Shown: in pieces, positions 9,301 through 17,839 of the stretch
Numbering within the stretch: position 1 is the first letter of the stretch
Layout of the letters: the number at the start of each line of letters is the position of its first letter
Assembly: GCF_963678635.1 (NCBI RefSeq)
Contig: NC_087063.1
Coordinates: 24,806,701-24,870,700 of the forward strand
Origin: Symsagittifera roscoffensis
Lineage: Eukaryota > Xenacoelomorpha > Acoela > Convolutidae
Direction: 5' to 3'
DNA length: 64,000 nt
The notes under the pieces: model-generated
Database searches by the model: none
Seen by the model: the letters and a program-made list of their open reading frames with translations, nothing else
Told to the model about the DNA's origin: nothing
Translations under genes and position numbers: made by a program

Positions 9301-11794
9301 GATGATGTTGCTGATACGCGAGTCGGTTCTATACCAAAAATTTCAAACCCATTAGAAATGATGCCATTTATGTAGTTAGTTGAAAGCTGATTATCCAGTA
9401 GCGTATTGATGTTAAAATCTCCACATATGAGGACCTTTTCCGATGTTGAATTATTCATTTCCAAGAAATCTTCAAGCTGATTAACGAACTGCAATTTGTT
9501 TGTTCTAGGTGGGTAGTAAACAACACCAATTTTCAACCGAAAAAAGTTTTTCTCGACCTCAGCAAAGATCGATTCTTCAAATGGTGTTTCCAGTTGCTTG
9601 AGTATCTTCACGTGTTCCTTAACTTGGATCATAACCCCTCCTCCCCTTACATTAGTGCGGTTTTTTACTAAAAAATCATAATATCCATTAACAAGATATC
9701 CTTTATACAAGAGTTATCATTATCATTAAGCCAAGTTTCACTTAAGCAAATAATATCTGGTGGTGACTCAAGACTTAGTATAAGTGCTTCCAAATTTTCA
9801 AAGTGCGGTTTTAGTGACATGGTGTTCAAATGCACAACTGAAAAATCATTATTAGCATCAGATAAATTGGATGACACAGAATTATGGTTAGGTACCAGTT
9901 GACTGTTCGACGCGAAAAGCACCTTCTGACATTGTGCCTGGTGTTGGCAAAACATTGTAATTAAGGGCTGGGGTAGTTAGCTTTAACGCTGCAAGGATAT
10001 GAGGAACAATTGCATTTACAATTTCACTTGCGATCGATTGAGTTTCTACATTCTCCTCAAGGGGAGAAATATTTATCTTTCGCTTTTTTACGGATCGTCG
10101 CATAGGATTATTCGCTTTTGCTTCGTCATTGGAAGTTGACAGTTTTGGTGTTTCTATAACATCATCAGCCCAATTTAATTGAGTGGACTCTTTCGGCTTT
10201 CTGGTTTCAGTTAATGTTCCAGTTACTGCATGCAATTCAGCTTTGGTTTTCACTTTTACGGGGTTAGGATGTGGATTGTTAGGGTTATTAGCATACACAT
10301 CTTGTTTGTGAGTATAACATGGGATACTATTGGCTATCGCTTCTGATCGAATTGCTCTGTCGCGAGGGGACAAGCATTCTTCGATAAACACTGGTTGTCC
10401 TTTATTGTTCCGGAAATTTTTCAACCATGATCTGCGCCTCCAAACAACGTGAAGATCCGCATGATATATGAATTTCACAATTACAGGCGCATTTGTTCCA
10501 GGTTTCAAAGGATGACAGGCGGCAATATTATGTCTGGGAATATCAATCGACATGATGTTACTCATAATTTGCAGGATATCGCCCATTGTGTCTGCTGTGA
10601 TATCAATGTTGGAGAAAGTCAGGCATAACTTACGAGAGTACTTCTCAAGATCTACGACTCTTTCGGATACATCGTAAATTTCGTTCTGATTTTGTATGAT
10701 CCTTTTCTCAAATTCCGATTGATCCGCCTTCAAGTTTTTGATCTCTTTGCTTTGCTTGACTACTATATTGACTAACTGTGTAATTACTTCAAGCAATTTT
10801 GGATCTCCCGATAGTCCTTGTGTTTTCCCCAATAATTCACTTGTTTCGTCTCGTTCACAAAGGTCAACTTGGTCAAAAAATAAGATCATCATCGCAGATA
10901 GATTGATTATCATTCATTATCTCAAACTATTTAATAAGTTTATCACAACAATTAGGCCAGGTATGTCATAGACTCTGAAGGAGAGCTTGCTATCATCTGG
11001 TTTTACAGTTCTCGGCTCGTCGTAACGGGTTGAATATGTTAAATCTTTCCAATTTATAAAAATCTTGTTAACAAACTCCCCTTCTATCGCGCCTAGTATT
11101 CATGGACACCTTTGCAATAGGGGTATTGTTCCCAAGACCTGTGTATTTCATTGTCATCTCCACACTTACCACCCGGGTGCATCATCGGCTCCATTTCATC
11201 CAACAGGAGATCCTCATTCAACACGTGACACTCATACTCCTCGTCCCACTCGTCGAAACAAGAATGATCGCTCGCTATTTGACCCACATTCACATAGCTG
11301 TACTCAGATGAACCCAAGTGCTCCTAGATCAATGAACAAAAATCTATCAAGTAGCAAACCAAAAGATGATACTGCTGTTTAAAATACATCGTGAATTTTA
11401 CTGAATGCATTTTTACCGCGTTATGTACAAGTAATCGCGTAAAAATACGTGTACTCGCGTTCAACTTATATTTAATTTAGATAAATATGTTCAATTTAAA
11501 AGACAATTATCCTCTTAAATTTTAGACACAACTGAACTGCGTCTAAAGAGATCTAAAGAGATATAAGTTTCCATATTAAGAGATTTAACAAAAATTTCTG
11601 TTCTTTACTTCAACGAGGCGGATTGGTCAAAGCGATGATTAGAGAAAAAAAATATCGAAGATGAAAATGAAATTTTATGGGAGCATGAAAGATACCTGCA
11701 ATGACTGGGCTAGTGTGCTCTTTCCAGTGCCAGGTGTTCCACAGATCAAAATATTAGGCAGGGTGCGAGTTTGCGAAGTAGTATTATCCTCCAT
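3012..11794 (-). CDS. AK6: Adenylate kinase isoenzyme 6 (Fap7/hCINAP family), three-exon gene
   Basis: Small nuclear adenylate kinase/ATPase that acts in late 18S rRNA maturation together with the small-subunit protein uS11 (RPS14). Three exons are supported: 11696-11794, 11170-11323 and 3012-3322 (minus strand), with GT-AG junctions and compatible phases, giving 187 residues (human AK6 has 172). In order they carry the P-loop (NILICGTPGTGKSTL), the YVNVG...WDEEYECHVLNEDLLLDEM segment, and the IVDYHGCEFFPERW...RGYSEKK core with the family's C-terminal helices. Intron 1 is 372 bp. Intron 2 is 7,847 bp and holds two tandem arrays and a decayed LINE. The gene starts 383 bp downstream of the MED6 stop. 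The exon 2 acceptor is a choice: TAG at 11324 is preferred over a GAG about 21 bp further in, because it gives a kinase helix of normal length. Confidence 0.9.
3425..4545 (+). repeat. Old interspersed repeat inside AK6 intron 2 with GGTCGGAA-type ends
   Basis: The segment is bounded on the left by GTTCCGACC (3433-3441) and on the right by GGTCGGAATATTCTGTGC (from ~4493), which are inverted to each other. The right tip, through CCGACTATCCTTG, recurs in inverted orientation near 20495-20545. A related but more diverged tip is near 29050. Internally it has two related ~350-bp stretches (near 3890-4150 and 4190-4490), each with AAGC(T/C)TTGAAAA followed by long T runs. There is no coding capacity. 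It is probably a decayed non-autonomous element. Confidence 0.5.
5430..6225 (+). repeat. Tandem array 1, about five units of ~140-175 bp
   Basis: Each unit carries GATTAACTTTTATAACGAAT followed by GTTAATGTTATTGTTAGTAGCC, a block like GTCATAGACTCTGAGGGAGA, then AAAGAAACACCGGAATACAA and CTCACTTTCAGCGGTCGG. The GATTAACTTT-type block starts near 5510, 5682, 5855, 6024 and 6166, giving periods of ~172, 173, 169 and 142 bp. The units have diverged by substitutions and small gaps. One more partial unit sits beyond the LINE at 10925-10995. Confidence 0.75.
6405..7080 (+). repeat. Tandem array 2, four units of ~162-180 bp
   Basis: Four copies of CGTCCATATCTCCTAAGCTA begin near 6421, 6583, 6758 and 6939. 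The first two share GAGCATTTGGACGGTCAAG and the last two share GAGTTTCT..AAGGTCAA, so the array has two sub-families. Each unit ends with a GC-richer stretch around AGCAGGCAAC. It directly abuts the 3' end of the LINE on the minus strand, so it could be LINE-associated 3' sequence rather than an independent satellite. Confidence 0.7.
7114..9955 (-). pseudogene. LINE ORF2 (endonuclease-reverse transcriptase), multiply frameshifted
   Basis: Pieces in 5' to 3' order are 9955-9668, 9710-8862, 8865-8560, 8451-8014 and 7947-7114. The first two form the endonuclease: VVHLNTMSLKPHFENLEAL, LSETWLND, GGGVMIQV, CGDFNIN, CIDHFIYK and ADHYPI are recognisable motifs. The last pieces form the reverse transcriptase: NNYRPISLL, QFGFRSKHST, FDTLDHE and [21 protein letters not shown]. 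The polymerase active-site box, normally FADDT, reads FANDT, so one of the two metal-binding aspartates is lost. Stops and frame changes between pieces make this a pseudogene. The assignment to CR1/jockey rests on motif style only; the precise clade is not resolved. Confidence 0.85.
9888..10913 (-). CDS. LINE ORF1 protein (coiled coil plus RNA-binding-like domain)
   Basis: An open frame of 341 codons upstream of and overlapping the LINE ORF2. Residues ~45-90 form a heptad-rich coiled coil (IKNLKADQSEFEKRIIQNQNE region), followed by LEKYSRKLCLTFSNI, the hallmark junction into the RRM-like domain of L1/CR1 ORF1 proteins, and by HPLKPGTNAPVIVKF and WLKNFRNNKGQPVFIEECLS. The C-terminal third is low complexity with a basic MRRSVKKRKI cluster. 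The frame is intact although ORF2 is wrecked. The product would chaperone LINE RNA; it is not a host gene. Confidence 0.75.
   Translation of the reverse strand: MIINLSAMMILFFDQVDLCERDETSELLGKTQGLSGDPKLLEVITQLVNIVVKQSKEIKNLKADQSEFEKRIIQNQNEIYDVSERVVDLEKYSRKLCLTFSNIDITADTMGDILQIMSNIMSIDIPRHNIAACHPLKPGTNAPVIVKFIYHADLHVVWRRRSWLKNFRNNKGQPVFIEECLSPRDRAIRSEAIANSIPCYTHKQDVYANNPNNPHPNPVKVKTKAELHAVTGTLTETRKPKESTQLNWADDVIETPKLSTSNDEAKANNPMRRSVKKRKINISPLEENVETQSIASEIVNAIVPHILAALKLTTPALNYNVLPTPGTMSEGAFRVEQSTGT
10925..10995 (+). repeat. Tandem array 1 remnant beyond the LINE
   Basis: The stretch with GTCATAGACTCTGAAGGAGA and GCTTGCTATC matches the second half of an array-1 unit. It is separated from the main array by array 2 and the LINE. 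Confidence 0.6.
11170..11323 (-). CDS. AK6: AK6 exon 2
   Basis: 154-bp exon between CTAG (acceptor at 11324) and GTAAGT (donor at 11169). It encodes the YVNVG and DEEYECHVLNEDLLLDEM segments and ends in phase 1, matching exon 3. Confidence 0.85.
11324..11695 (-). other. AK6: AK6 intron 1
   Basis: 372-bp AT-rich intron with GTATCT donor and CTAG acceptor. No other feature seen. Confidence 0.8.
11696..11794 (-). CDS. AK6: AK6 exon 1
   Basis: 99-bp first exon, exactly 33 codons. It contains the Walker A P-loop GTPGTGKST and ends CAG/GTATCT at 11696/11695. A CCTGCAG acceptor-like site lies 24 nt upstream of the ATG. Confidence 0.9.
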
Positions 11795-11818
11795 TTTAAA
11801 TCAACATTTAACAAATAT

Positions 11819-11828
11819 CTGCAGGCAA
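11819..11828 (-). promoter_or_regulatory. Splice-acceptor-like site upstream of AK6
   Basis: TTGCCTGCAG on the minus strand ends at 11819, 24 nt before the AK6 ATG. Confidence 0.4.
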
Positions 11829-12176
11829 ATTTAGAACTCAAGAATAGAACAAAATTTCAAAGTTTAATCTATATACTAGAGAGAGAACGAAACATCGGAT
11901 AGCAAGAACCTTTAAACCTCACTAAAAATAGACTAATTTAGAAAATATATTATTGTCATATCCTTTTTCGAACTGAAAAAGAAATTGAATAAGTTTACGA
12001 CTGTTTCTTATGGCAAAAATTGTTGCCCTTTATTAGACGCTCGGACATAATCTCCGATCAACGTCGCCTCTCGCATTAACAATATTTCGTACAGTCACTC
12101 GACTTTGAAGAATTGCAACATTTCAATTCTCTTTAAGCGATAGTTTGAACCGTTTGCCCAATACGTGGAATTCGAC
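11829..12176. other. Spacer between MED6 and AK6
   Basis: About 350 bp of AT-rich sequence. A minus-strand AATAAA (complement at 12029-12034), 143 nt past the MED6 stop, could serve as the MED6 polyadenylation signal. No gene seen. Confidence 0.4.
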
Positions 12177-12935
12177 TCAGTTTGGCCTCTGGCGCTTCGC
12201 ATCTGGACCTTCATTGGCTGACCCCTCGCCAGATTCAGTTAAGTTCTCATTCTTTATATCCAGTGTCGATGCCCGCAAGTTAACTGGGACATAATTATTC
12301 ATCATTGAGTTCAACAGCCCGTCGATTCTGTGGATCTGAAACGAAGTCACCAAACGGCTCTTCTCAAACTCTTTCTCATCTTTGGACGAAATACAGCGAA
12401 TGCCTCCTATACTTGTACTACCAGATCCAGAAATACTACTACTTTCGGACTCATCTTTATCGTTCTCAGAGGACAGAAGATCAGTTGAGGTCAATTCTTG
12501 GAACGCTTCGTTCAAATAATCACACGAAGTCGCAAGTCTCGAACTCAAAATTCTGTTCAAATCAGGCGCTCTGTAAACATCACCAGCTATTATGTAATAG
12601 TTCGCAATCGGTGTGACCTGCGTCGGACTGTGACGCTTCCTTTTTTGGACTACGAACAGAATCGGTGCCTCTTCATAAATCAAATCGTACTCTAATCCCT
12701 GCATTGTTCTCAGTAGATCCATCGGTTTGTTGTGAGGATGTTTAAGGAGCTCATTATTAGACCTTCGATCATAAAAGGGATTCGAGCGCTGGGTAAAATA
12801 CATCATGACGTTTGCACGAGTGAGATTAGACACTAGAGCTACGTCGTGCCAGGACTTGACAAACTCGCTATTCAGTTCGTTCAAAACTTCAGATGGGGAT
12901 GTTTTGGTGATTTGATTTGAAGTGTTTGTACTCAT
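12177..12935 (-). CDS. MED6: Mediator complex subunit 6
   Basis: Intact, intronless 252-residue MED6 homolog (human ~246). MED6 sits in the Mediator head module and links activators to RNA polymerase II in the nucleus. The conserved N-terminal domain is clear: a segment around residues 28-60 with SWHDVAL, then MMYFTQRSNPFYDRRSNNE, LEYDLIYEEAPILFVVQKRKR, SPTQVTPIANYYIIAGDVYRAPDLNRILSSRL and AFQEL. After ~150 the protein is low complexity and Ser-rich, then shows FQIHRIDGLLNSMM, matching the family's Q-R-V-D-x-L-L element, and ends in a basic DAKRQRPN tail. It lies between AK6 and HPDL on the same strand. The ATG has a TTTTAAG acceptor-like site 8 nt upstream. Confidence 0.95.
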   Translation of the reverse strand: MSTNTSNQITKTSPSEVLNELNSEFVKSWHDVALVSNLTRANVMMYFTQRSNPFYDRRSNNELLKHPHNKPMDLLRTMQGLEYDLIYEEAPILFVVQKRKRHSPTQVTPIANYYIIAGDVYRAPDLNRILSSRLATSCDYLNEAFQELTSTDLLSSENDKDESESSSISGSGSTSIGGIRCISSKDEKEFEKSRLVTSFQIHRIDGLLNSMMNNYVPVNLRASTLDIKNENLTESGEGSANEGPDAKRQRPN

Positions 12936-12943
12936 TTTATTAT

Positions 12944-12953
12944 CTTAAAATGC
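12944..12953 (-). promoter_or_regulatory. Splice-acceptor-like site upstream of MED6
   Basis: GCATTTTAAG on the minus strand ends at 12944, 8 nt before the ATG. Confidence 0.35.
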
Positions 12954-12954
12954 C

Positions 12955-13454
12955 AAAATGAAACATTACCCTCGTGAGAACCTCCGGCAACTTTTTACTA
13001 TCGCTACGAAGATCAGAGATCAGGAATCAACAATTTTGATCAAACTGCACGAGAAGCTTGAAAACTCTCCCCTGTTCTTCGATGGAAACAACTGCTGAGA
13101 TTGATAAGCTGTATAAGATACATTTTGTCATTTTTAAAGCCAAAACAAAGTATTACTTAAAACTGAATAAAAACGCAAAACTCGAGGAACATTTGGTTTC
13201 AGATGCCCTGCTATATCAAAAATTGCTGGACAATTATTGGAAAACTTTTTTGGTCAACTATTATGTCGTCTCATCCTGGACTTTAATAATGTGCTAACAG
13301 TTGCCCACTTTTGGCTAGCCGAATAAAAAGTAGACAAGTCACTTGCTTTCGCAAGTGAAAATAATATATTGAATTTCCTCAAAATCGCAAAGCGATTTCA
13401 TAAACTACGATAATAATTAGTTTTTATTTACATTAGCCACATGGAAATGAACTT
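12955..13454. other. Spacer between HPDL and MED6
   Basis: About 500 bp without a supported gene. It holds two small perfect hairpins: CACTTGC-TTTC-GCAAGTG at 13340-13357 and AAATCGC-AAA-GCGATTT at 13382-13398. Both lie downstream of the HPDL polyadenylation signal. Confidence 0.5.
13423..13428 (-). terminator. Polyadenylation signal of HPDL
   Basis: AATAAA on the minus strand, about 27 nt past the HPDL stop codon. Confidence 0.5.
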
Positions 13455-14657
13455 TCAATAGGCTGTAACCATTTCAGGCGAATCATTATCTTGATTTGAC
13501 ATTTTGACCGCGTTCCACAAACTTCGAATATTATTCTCACCGAAGCCTCTTATAGCACCCGTCCTCTGAATGATTTCCAGGAAAAAGGTTCTCTCATTCG
13601 GGAAAATAGGCTCGGTGAAAACTTGTAACAAATAGCTTGGCTCACGCGAATCAGATTCGAAATCCAACAATAAATTATTCTGTTCTAATAAATTGGCAGA
13701 TATACCTATTCCATCAACGTAATTTCTCCATTCTCTATCGTTGTAGTATTGTGCAGGCACTTTCAGGAATTTAACTCCTCGTAATTTGAGATCTTCGCAT
13801 GTAGCAACAATATCATTAGTGTGCAATGATATATGCTGGACTCCTGAATGATTTCCGTTATTACGGATGAACTCGCAGATTTGGTCTTTTCCCTTTGGAT
13901 TGAGAGAATCAGCCATGATAATTTTGGTCTTCAAACTTCTTTCGTGAAGCGAAAAGTCAGCACACTTTGTGAAGTCCATAGCCTTCATCCTTAGTCCTTC
14001 TCCTGAACCTGCTTCTACTTTCATACCAATATTTTCAGTTTCATTTCGCGAAATTAACACTCGGTCAAACCCCAATTTTTCTGTATGAAACTTAACGAGA
14101 TCTTCCATCAGTTCGTCTGCCACAGCCAATAAAATGTGATCCAAATTTGAAAAATGTGATGAATTGTCAAAACTTTGTTTCGAGGACGATGAAATTTGAG
14201 ATGGTTGCTCACAATAAACGTATGAAAACCCTTTACAAGGAGTTGGCACAAAATTTAACAGGTTTTCGTTAATCGGTGACCAGCTGAAAAAACTAGTATT
14301 ATCAGCAAAATTTTTAGAATATTTTCTATTCACATCAAAAGTCAAGTTAACAACTGAATTCAGCCGACCGTAATAAGACTCGTGTAGCTTCTCGGACATG
14401 GCTTCTTCGGGTATATTATACAGGTCGTTCAAAATAAAGTGTTTGTTATGTTTATGCCATTGATTCGATTTGTTTTCGATTCGCTTACATTGACTGACTA
14501 CAAACTGTGAAGGTCCACAAGCAAAAGCAGTGTGAATTCCATTTGGCGTGCTTTTAGACCACAACTCAGGCAGCAGAAATTGCTTCGAAAAAAGATTTCC
14601 AAGAAACTTGTGACAGTCTGAGAGGATGTTGACATGCTTTAAGTAGCCAGCCGACAT
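13455..14657 (-). CDS. HPDL: 4-hydroxyphenylpyruvate dioxygenase-like protein
   Basis: Intact 400-residue vicinal-oxygen-chelate dioxygenase. Human HPDL is mitochondrial and makes 4-hydroxymandelate, a step toward a coenzyme Q headgroup; the close paralog HPD degrades tyrosine. The two halves of the fold are present. All three iron ligands are seen: His in NLDHILLAV (~175), His in GVQHISLHTNDIV (~275) and Glu in TFFLEIIQR (~362). I prefer HPDL over HPD because of the spacing, the LLQVFTEPIFPNERTFFLEI stretch and the FGENNIRSLWNAV end. The N-terminal half is divergent (~1-165). It contains a low-complexity SSSSK stretch and shows no clear mitochondrial presequence beyond a few basic residues. 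The ATG follows GGTTTCAG directly, so the mature mRNA may have almost no templated 5' UTR. Intronless. Confidence 0.88.
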   Translation of the reverse strand: MSAGYLKHVNILSDCHKFLGNLFSKQFLLPELWSKSTPNGIHTAFACGPSQFVVSQCKRIENKSNQWHKHNKHFILNDLYNIPEEAMSEKLHESYYGRLNSVVNLTFDVNRKYSKNFADNTSFFSWSPINENLLNFVPTPCKGFSYVYCEQPSQISSSSKQSFDNSSHFSNLDHILLAVADELMEDLVKFHTEKLGFDRVLISRNETENIGMKVEAGSGEGLRMKAMDFTKCADFSLHERSLKTKIIMADSLNPKGKDQICEFIRNNGNHSGVQHISLHTNDIVATCEDLKLRGVKFLKVPAQYYNDREWRNYVDGIGISANLLEQNNLLLDFESDSREPSYLLQVFTEPIFPNERTFFLEIIQRTGAIRGFGENNIRSLWNAVKMSNQDNDSPEMVTAY

Positions 14658-14667
14658 CTGAAACCAT
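14658..14667 (-). promoter_or_regulatory. Splice acceptor abutting HPDL ATG
   Basis: TGGTTTCAG lies immediately before the ATG, so an AG would join a leader directly to the start codon. This is the strongest of the six upstream acceptor-like sites. Confidence 0.5.
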
Positions 14668-14784
14668 TTAATGTTTAACCTGATTCAGTTGAGAAAATGG
14701 AGAAAAAATGCTAGCGGAATTTTGCTTCTTTCATGTCATTCCCAACAACGTTTACATCTGCACACGTTTCACCAGCGCAAAAAA

Positions 14785-14825
14785 TATATACAGAGGCGAA
14801 GCGGATATTCGCACCATTTGCGAAA
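14785..14825 (+). repeat. GAGGCGAAGC hairpin repeat, copy 2
   Basis: CAGAGGCGAAGCGGATATTCGCACC with the tail ATTTGCGAAA. It lies ~130 bp upstream of the HPDL start. Confidence 0.55.
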
Positions 14826-15054
14826 CGATTGGGAGAAAAATCAAAAAATAATAGAAGTTTTAAAAAATTGAAACTGCCGAACACAGACGAAGAAGCGAAG
14901 CTGAATTTGCCCCAGCTGCGATAAACAAATGAATGACTATAATTAAAAATCCAAGAAAAAGAAATATATCCCAAAATATCAGGAACAAAATTGCATGCAT
15001 CATTAGAAACTTTACAAAGAGCTTTTGGAATGCTAAAAAGAAACCGATTTTTCA

Positions 15055-15700
15055 AAAAATCATTTCTGAGGAACTAAGTCGACAACAAAAAGCAGAAAGA
15101 CAACAATCTAAATTAGCCGAGCCGAAGTTTTCAATTTACAAAAAAAAGTTCTCGGCTAGAATCAAACTCCAGGGCTTCGTCGTCTCAAGCTTGGGTGTTA
15201 CTTGGAAGAAAACTGAACTGCCAAAAAAAGTCGGGTTACGGGAACTAAGCCGACAAAAATAAGCCTTTGCCGTCTCAAGCAGATACGTTATCTCTATGAC
15301 ATATGCTTCAGATGGTACTTTGATTTTGATTTTATAATGAGCAAGCGGTAACAAAGCCGAAAATATCTGCGGAGAAACCATTCATGCCGTCGAAACTGAT
15401 TTAAAAAAAATTTAAGTCCACTTTTCCCTAAAAACACACACACACGCACACAAAAAGTTTTTGTTCATCGAACTATGCCATAAGAGACCATTTAGTCTAT
15501 ATAAAATAAGCCGAGACCTATTAAGACAAAAAATTCATAAGATAATAAAATAAATTTTAACAAAAAGAGTTGCGAAAATTACAATTAGCCCGGATATTCA
15601 AAATGCTAAAATTAAGTCGGTTGCAACAGAAGACTCAGAAGATGAATGAGTCAAAGAGGAGTCTGGAGGCCCCTCCCTCTCAAAACTCAACGACTCTTCG
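15055..15700 (+). repeat. Composite interspersed repeat, copy A
   Basis: Contains GAACTAAG(C/T)CGACAA modules (15070, 15242), an AATCAAACTCCAGGGCTT block homologous to the tRNA-like block at 25.8 kb, and a module with GCAAGCGGTAACAAAGCCGA, a CACACACGCACACA run near 15437 and TATATAAAATAAGCCGA. The last module aligns with those at 16.48 and 27.65 kb. Confidence 0.5.
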
Positions 15701-16479
15701 GTAATCAAACGACTCAACATAAGTCAACTACGTTGATAAAAAAAATAGGACGAAATAATTTGGGTAGAATAAAGTTTTTAAGCATTAAAAAAGAAGTCTA
15801 GGTTATTGAAGGCACATACTCGAATAATCTGATTGCCTTTTACAATATGTTGAATTTTTTTTGGTAAAAAAAATGACCGAGAAGAAAAAGAGCTTGGCAC
15901 CAGTTGCGATACAAGAAAAATCTTACGTTACAAAATAATATGTGAAAAATTTAATTGAAAAAATCATTGGAAACACCTAATTAAGAATGGTGTATCGGAT
16001 GATATTAAGAACAGCCTTAAAAAGCAAAGGGAATCATTAACCGAGCAGCAACTAAAGGTCGACCGTATCTGATCGTATACGAATATGGTTTGCTTTCAAA
16101 ATTGCGCAAAATGCGTTGACTAAGCCAATATAACATAAACCAAAATCAGTTCATCGAAATCAAAACGAAAAAAAAAATTAAACAGGTTTACTCAAACTCA
16201 TATTTGGTAAACTTACAAATTACTGAACTTTCAATTACAGTAACTGTTTGAAACAAATCCATGCTTTAGAAAGTTAGACAATAAAAAAAACCGTACCAGA
16301 TAAAATTAATGGCATTTTAAAAAACGGAAAAGGAACCGACGGAAACTCAACGTTAACAATGTTTCTGAAAAAAACTATTACTATCTGAGACGAACTTCAG
16401 CTAATTACTACATGATCGCAAGGGTACAAAAATTAGTTTTTAAGACATACAAAGACAAAAGAAATGAGCATCGGAAAAA

Positions 16480-16780
16480 TTTATCAAGCGGTAAAAACAC
16501 CGAAAACACCTGAGCAGAAACCCTTCAAGTCGAAAAATTCGAAAAGACTCATTTAGAACTATTAAAGTCCTCTACCCTCAAAAGACACACATAAGCACAC
16601 AGACCCTTTTTCAGTTAATTAATCGACGCAACATGCAGCCACTATGCCGATATTATATAGGCCGAAACCTAGGAAGCAGAAAAACGAAATTTTACAAAAC
16701 GAGTTGATAAAATACAACCAACAAAAAGCAAACTTCGAAATGGACGGATAATTTAAAATGCAAACATGCTCAGATTGTTC
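16480..16780 (+). repeat. Composite interspersed repeat, copy B
   Basis: Aligns with 15335-15620 and 27640-27930: ATCAAGCGGTAAAAACACCG, CTGAGCAGAAACCC, GACACACATAAGCACACAG, GACGCAACATGCAGCC, and ATAGGCCGAAACCTAGGAAG occur in the same order. Divergence is high, with many small gaps. Confidence 0.5.
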
Positions 16781-17009
16781 CTGTTGCAATATTTCCAACG
16801 ATGGTGACAGCAGATGAGTCCTGTGAACAAATTTACTTACGGCGTAAAGGTCTAGCCTCCGGTTGCAACACACTTGCAATCGCAAGATAAACACATAGGC
16901 GATTCTGCACTGAGCAAGGAAAAACGGCAAAACATAACTCAAAAACAACAAAGGAAAAAGCAAAAAACTAATACTACTATATTCCAACTCAAATCTAGGG
17001 ACAAAGATT

Positions 17010-17052
17010 AAACAGAGAGGCGAAGCAGAGCTTCGCACCTCATGCGATAGCA
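17010..17052 (+). repeat. GAGGCGAAGC hairpin repeat, copy 3
   Basis: GAGGCGAAGCAGAGCTTCGCACC followed by TCATGCGATAGC, near consensus. Confidence 0.6.
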
Positions 17053-17839
17053 AACGACATGCCGAAATTTAAAGGATAATCTGGCTCACACGAAAAAAGC
17101 AACGAATTATTTGGAAATCGTCGGCTGAAAACCCAATAGAATTTTTGTAATTATTGTAGAACTAAATTGCCGAAAACTAAAAGCCTTCAAGCTACACAAA
17201 CTCCATTCATTTACTCTGATAACTATTAGATGGAAAAGATACGAAAAAAGAGAGGTTTCGGTCCAACAATCAAGCTCCAAAAATTCCAAAACTCATCAAG
17301 AAACTTCGCTAAAAACCCTGGAATCAAACAAACTGCAGGTCCAAATCCAGATGAACCAAATGGAAATTTCGATTGCATGCTAAAAACAAAGATCAAAAAA
17401 GAAAAAATTAAACATTGAAACTTCAAAAAATTGAATAAAAAAATTTCAAAAAAAAAACACTACAAAAAAGTTGCACAAAATAAAAAACTCTAAGAGCCTA
17501 TGAAACTAAAACAATAACATCAATCATGCGAAATCAGAAGCTAAAACGCAGCGGTACGGCAGCTGAACAACAATAAACAAATATCACAAAAAATTAAAGA
17601 CGCCGTTAAGTGAAAAAATTCACCAAATTTGATAACTTTCAAAACAGTTATATCATCAGAAACAGCCACATTTTTAAATATCGTGCAACAGCCACCAATT
17701 ACCTTCAAAGACAAGACAATCAATTCAAAAATTTAAACAATTTTCAGGAAATTTATATTAGACATTTTATTTTAGAGTAACTAGCGTGTAACGCACCTCC
17801 AGCGTTTCGAATTTTTGAGAAAACATTGAAAAAAAAAAG

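Larger units (their letters stand above)
7100..10920 (-). mobile_element. Decayed CR1/jockey-superfamily LINE in AK6 intron 2
   Basis: Minus-strand non-LTR retrotransposon with an ORF1 (10913-9888) and an ORF2 (9955-7114) that slightly overlap. The order is coiled-coil ORF1, then apurinic-type endonuclease, then reverse transcriptase, as in CR1/L2/jockey elements. ORF2 is broken into at least five reading-frame pieces and the polymerase box is mutated, so the copy is dead. The array-1 fragments on either side suggest it inserted into the tandem array. Confidence 0.85.

Noticed and set aside
13058..13297. 79-codon plus-strand frame between MED6 and HPDL
   Set aside because: Opposite strand to all genes, no recognisable domain, AT-rich composition.
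16619..17053. 144-codon hydrophobic frame on the minus strand
   Set aside because: It overlaps the composite repeat; a homologous repeat copy at 27.8-28.0 kb gives a similar hydrophobic ending, so it is repeat sequence read through AT-rich DNA.
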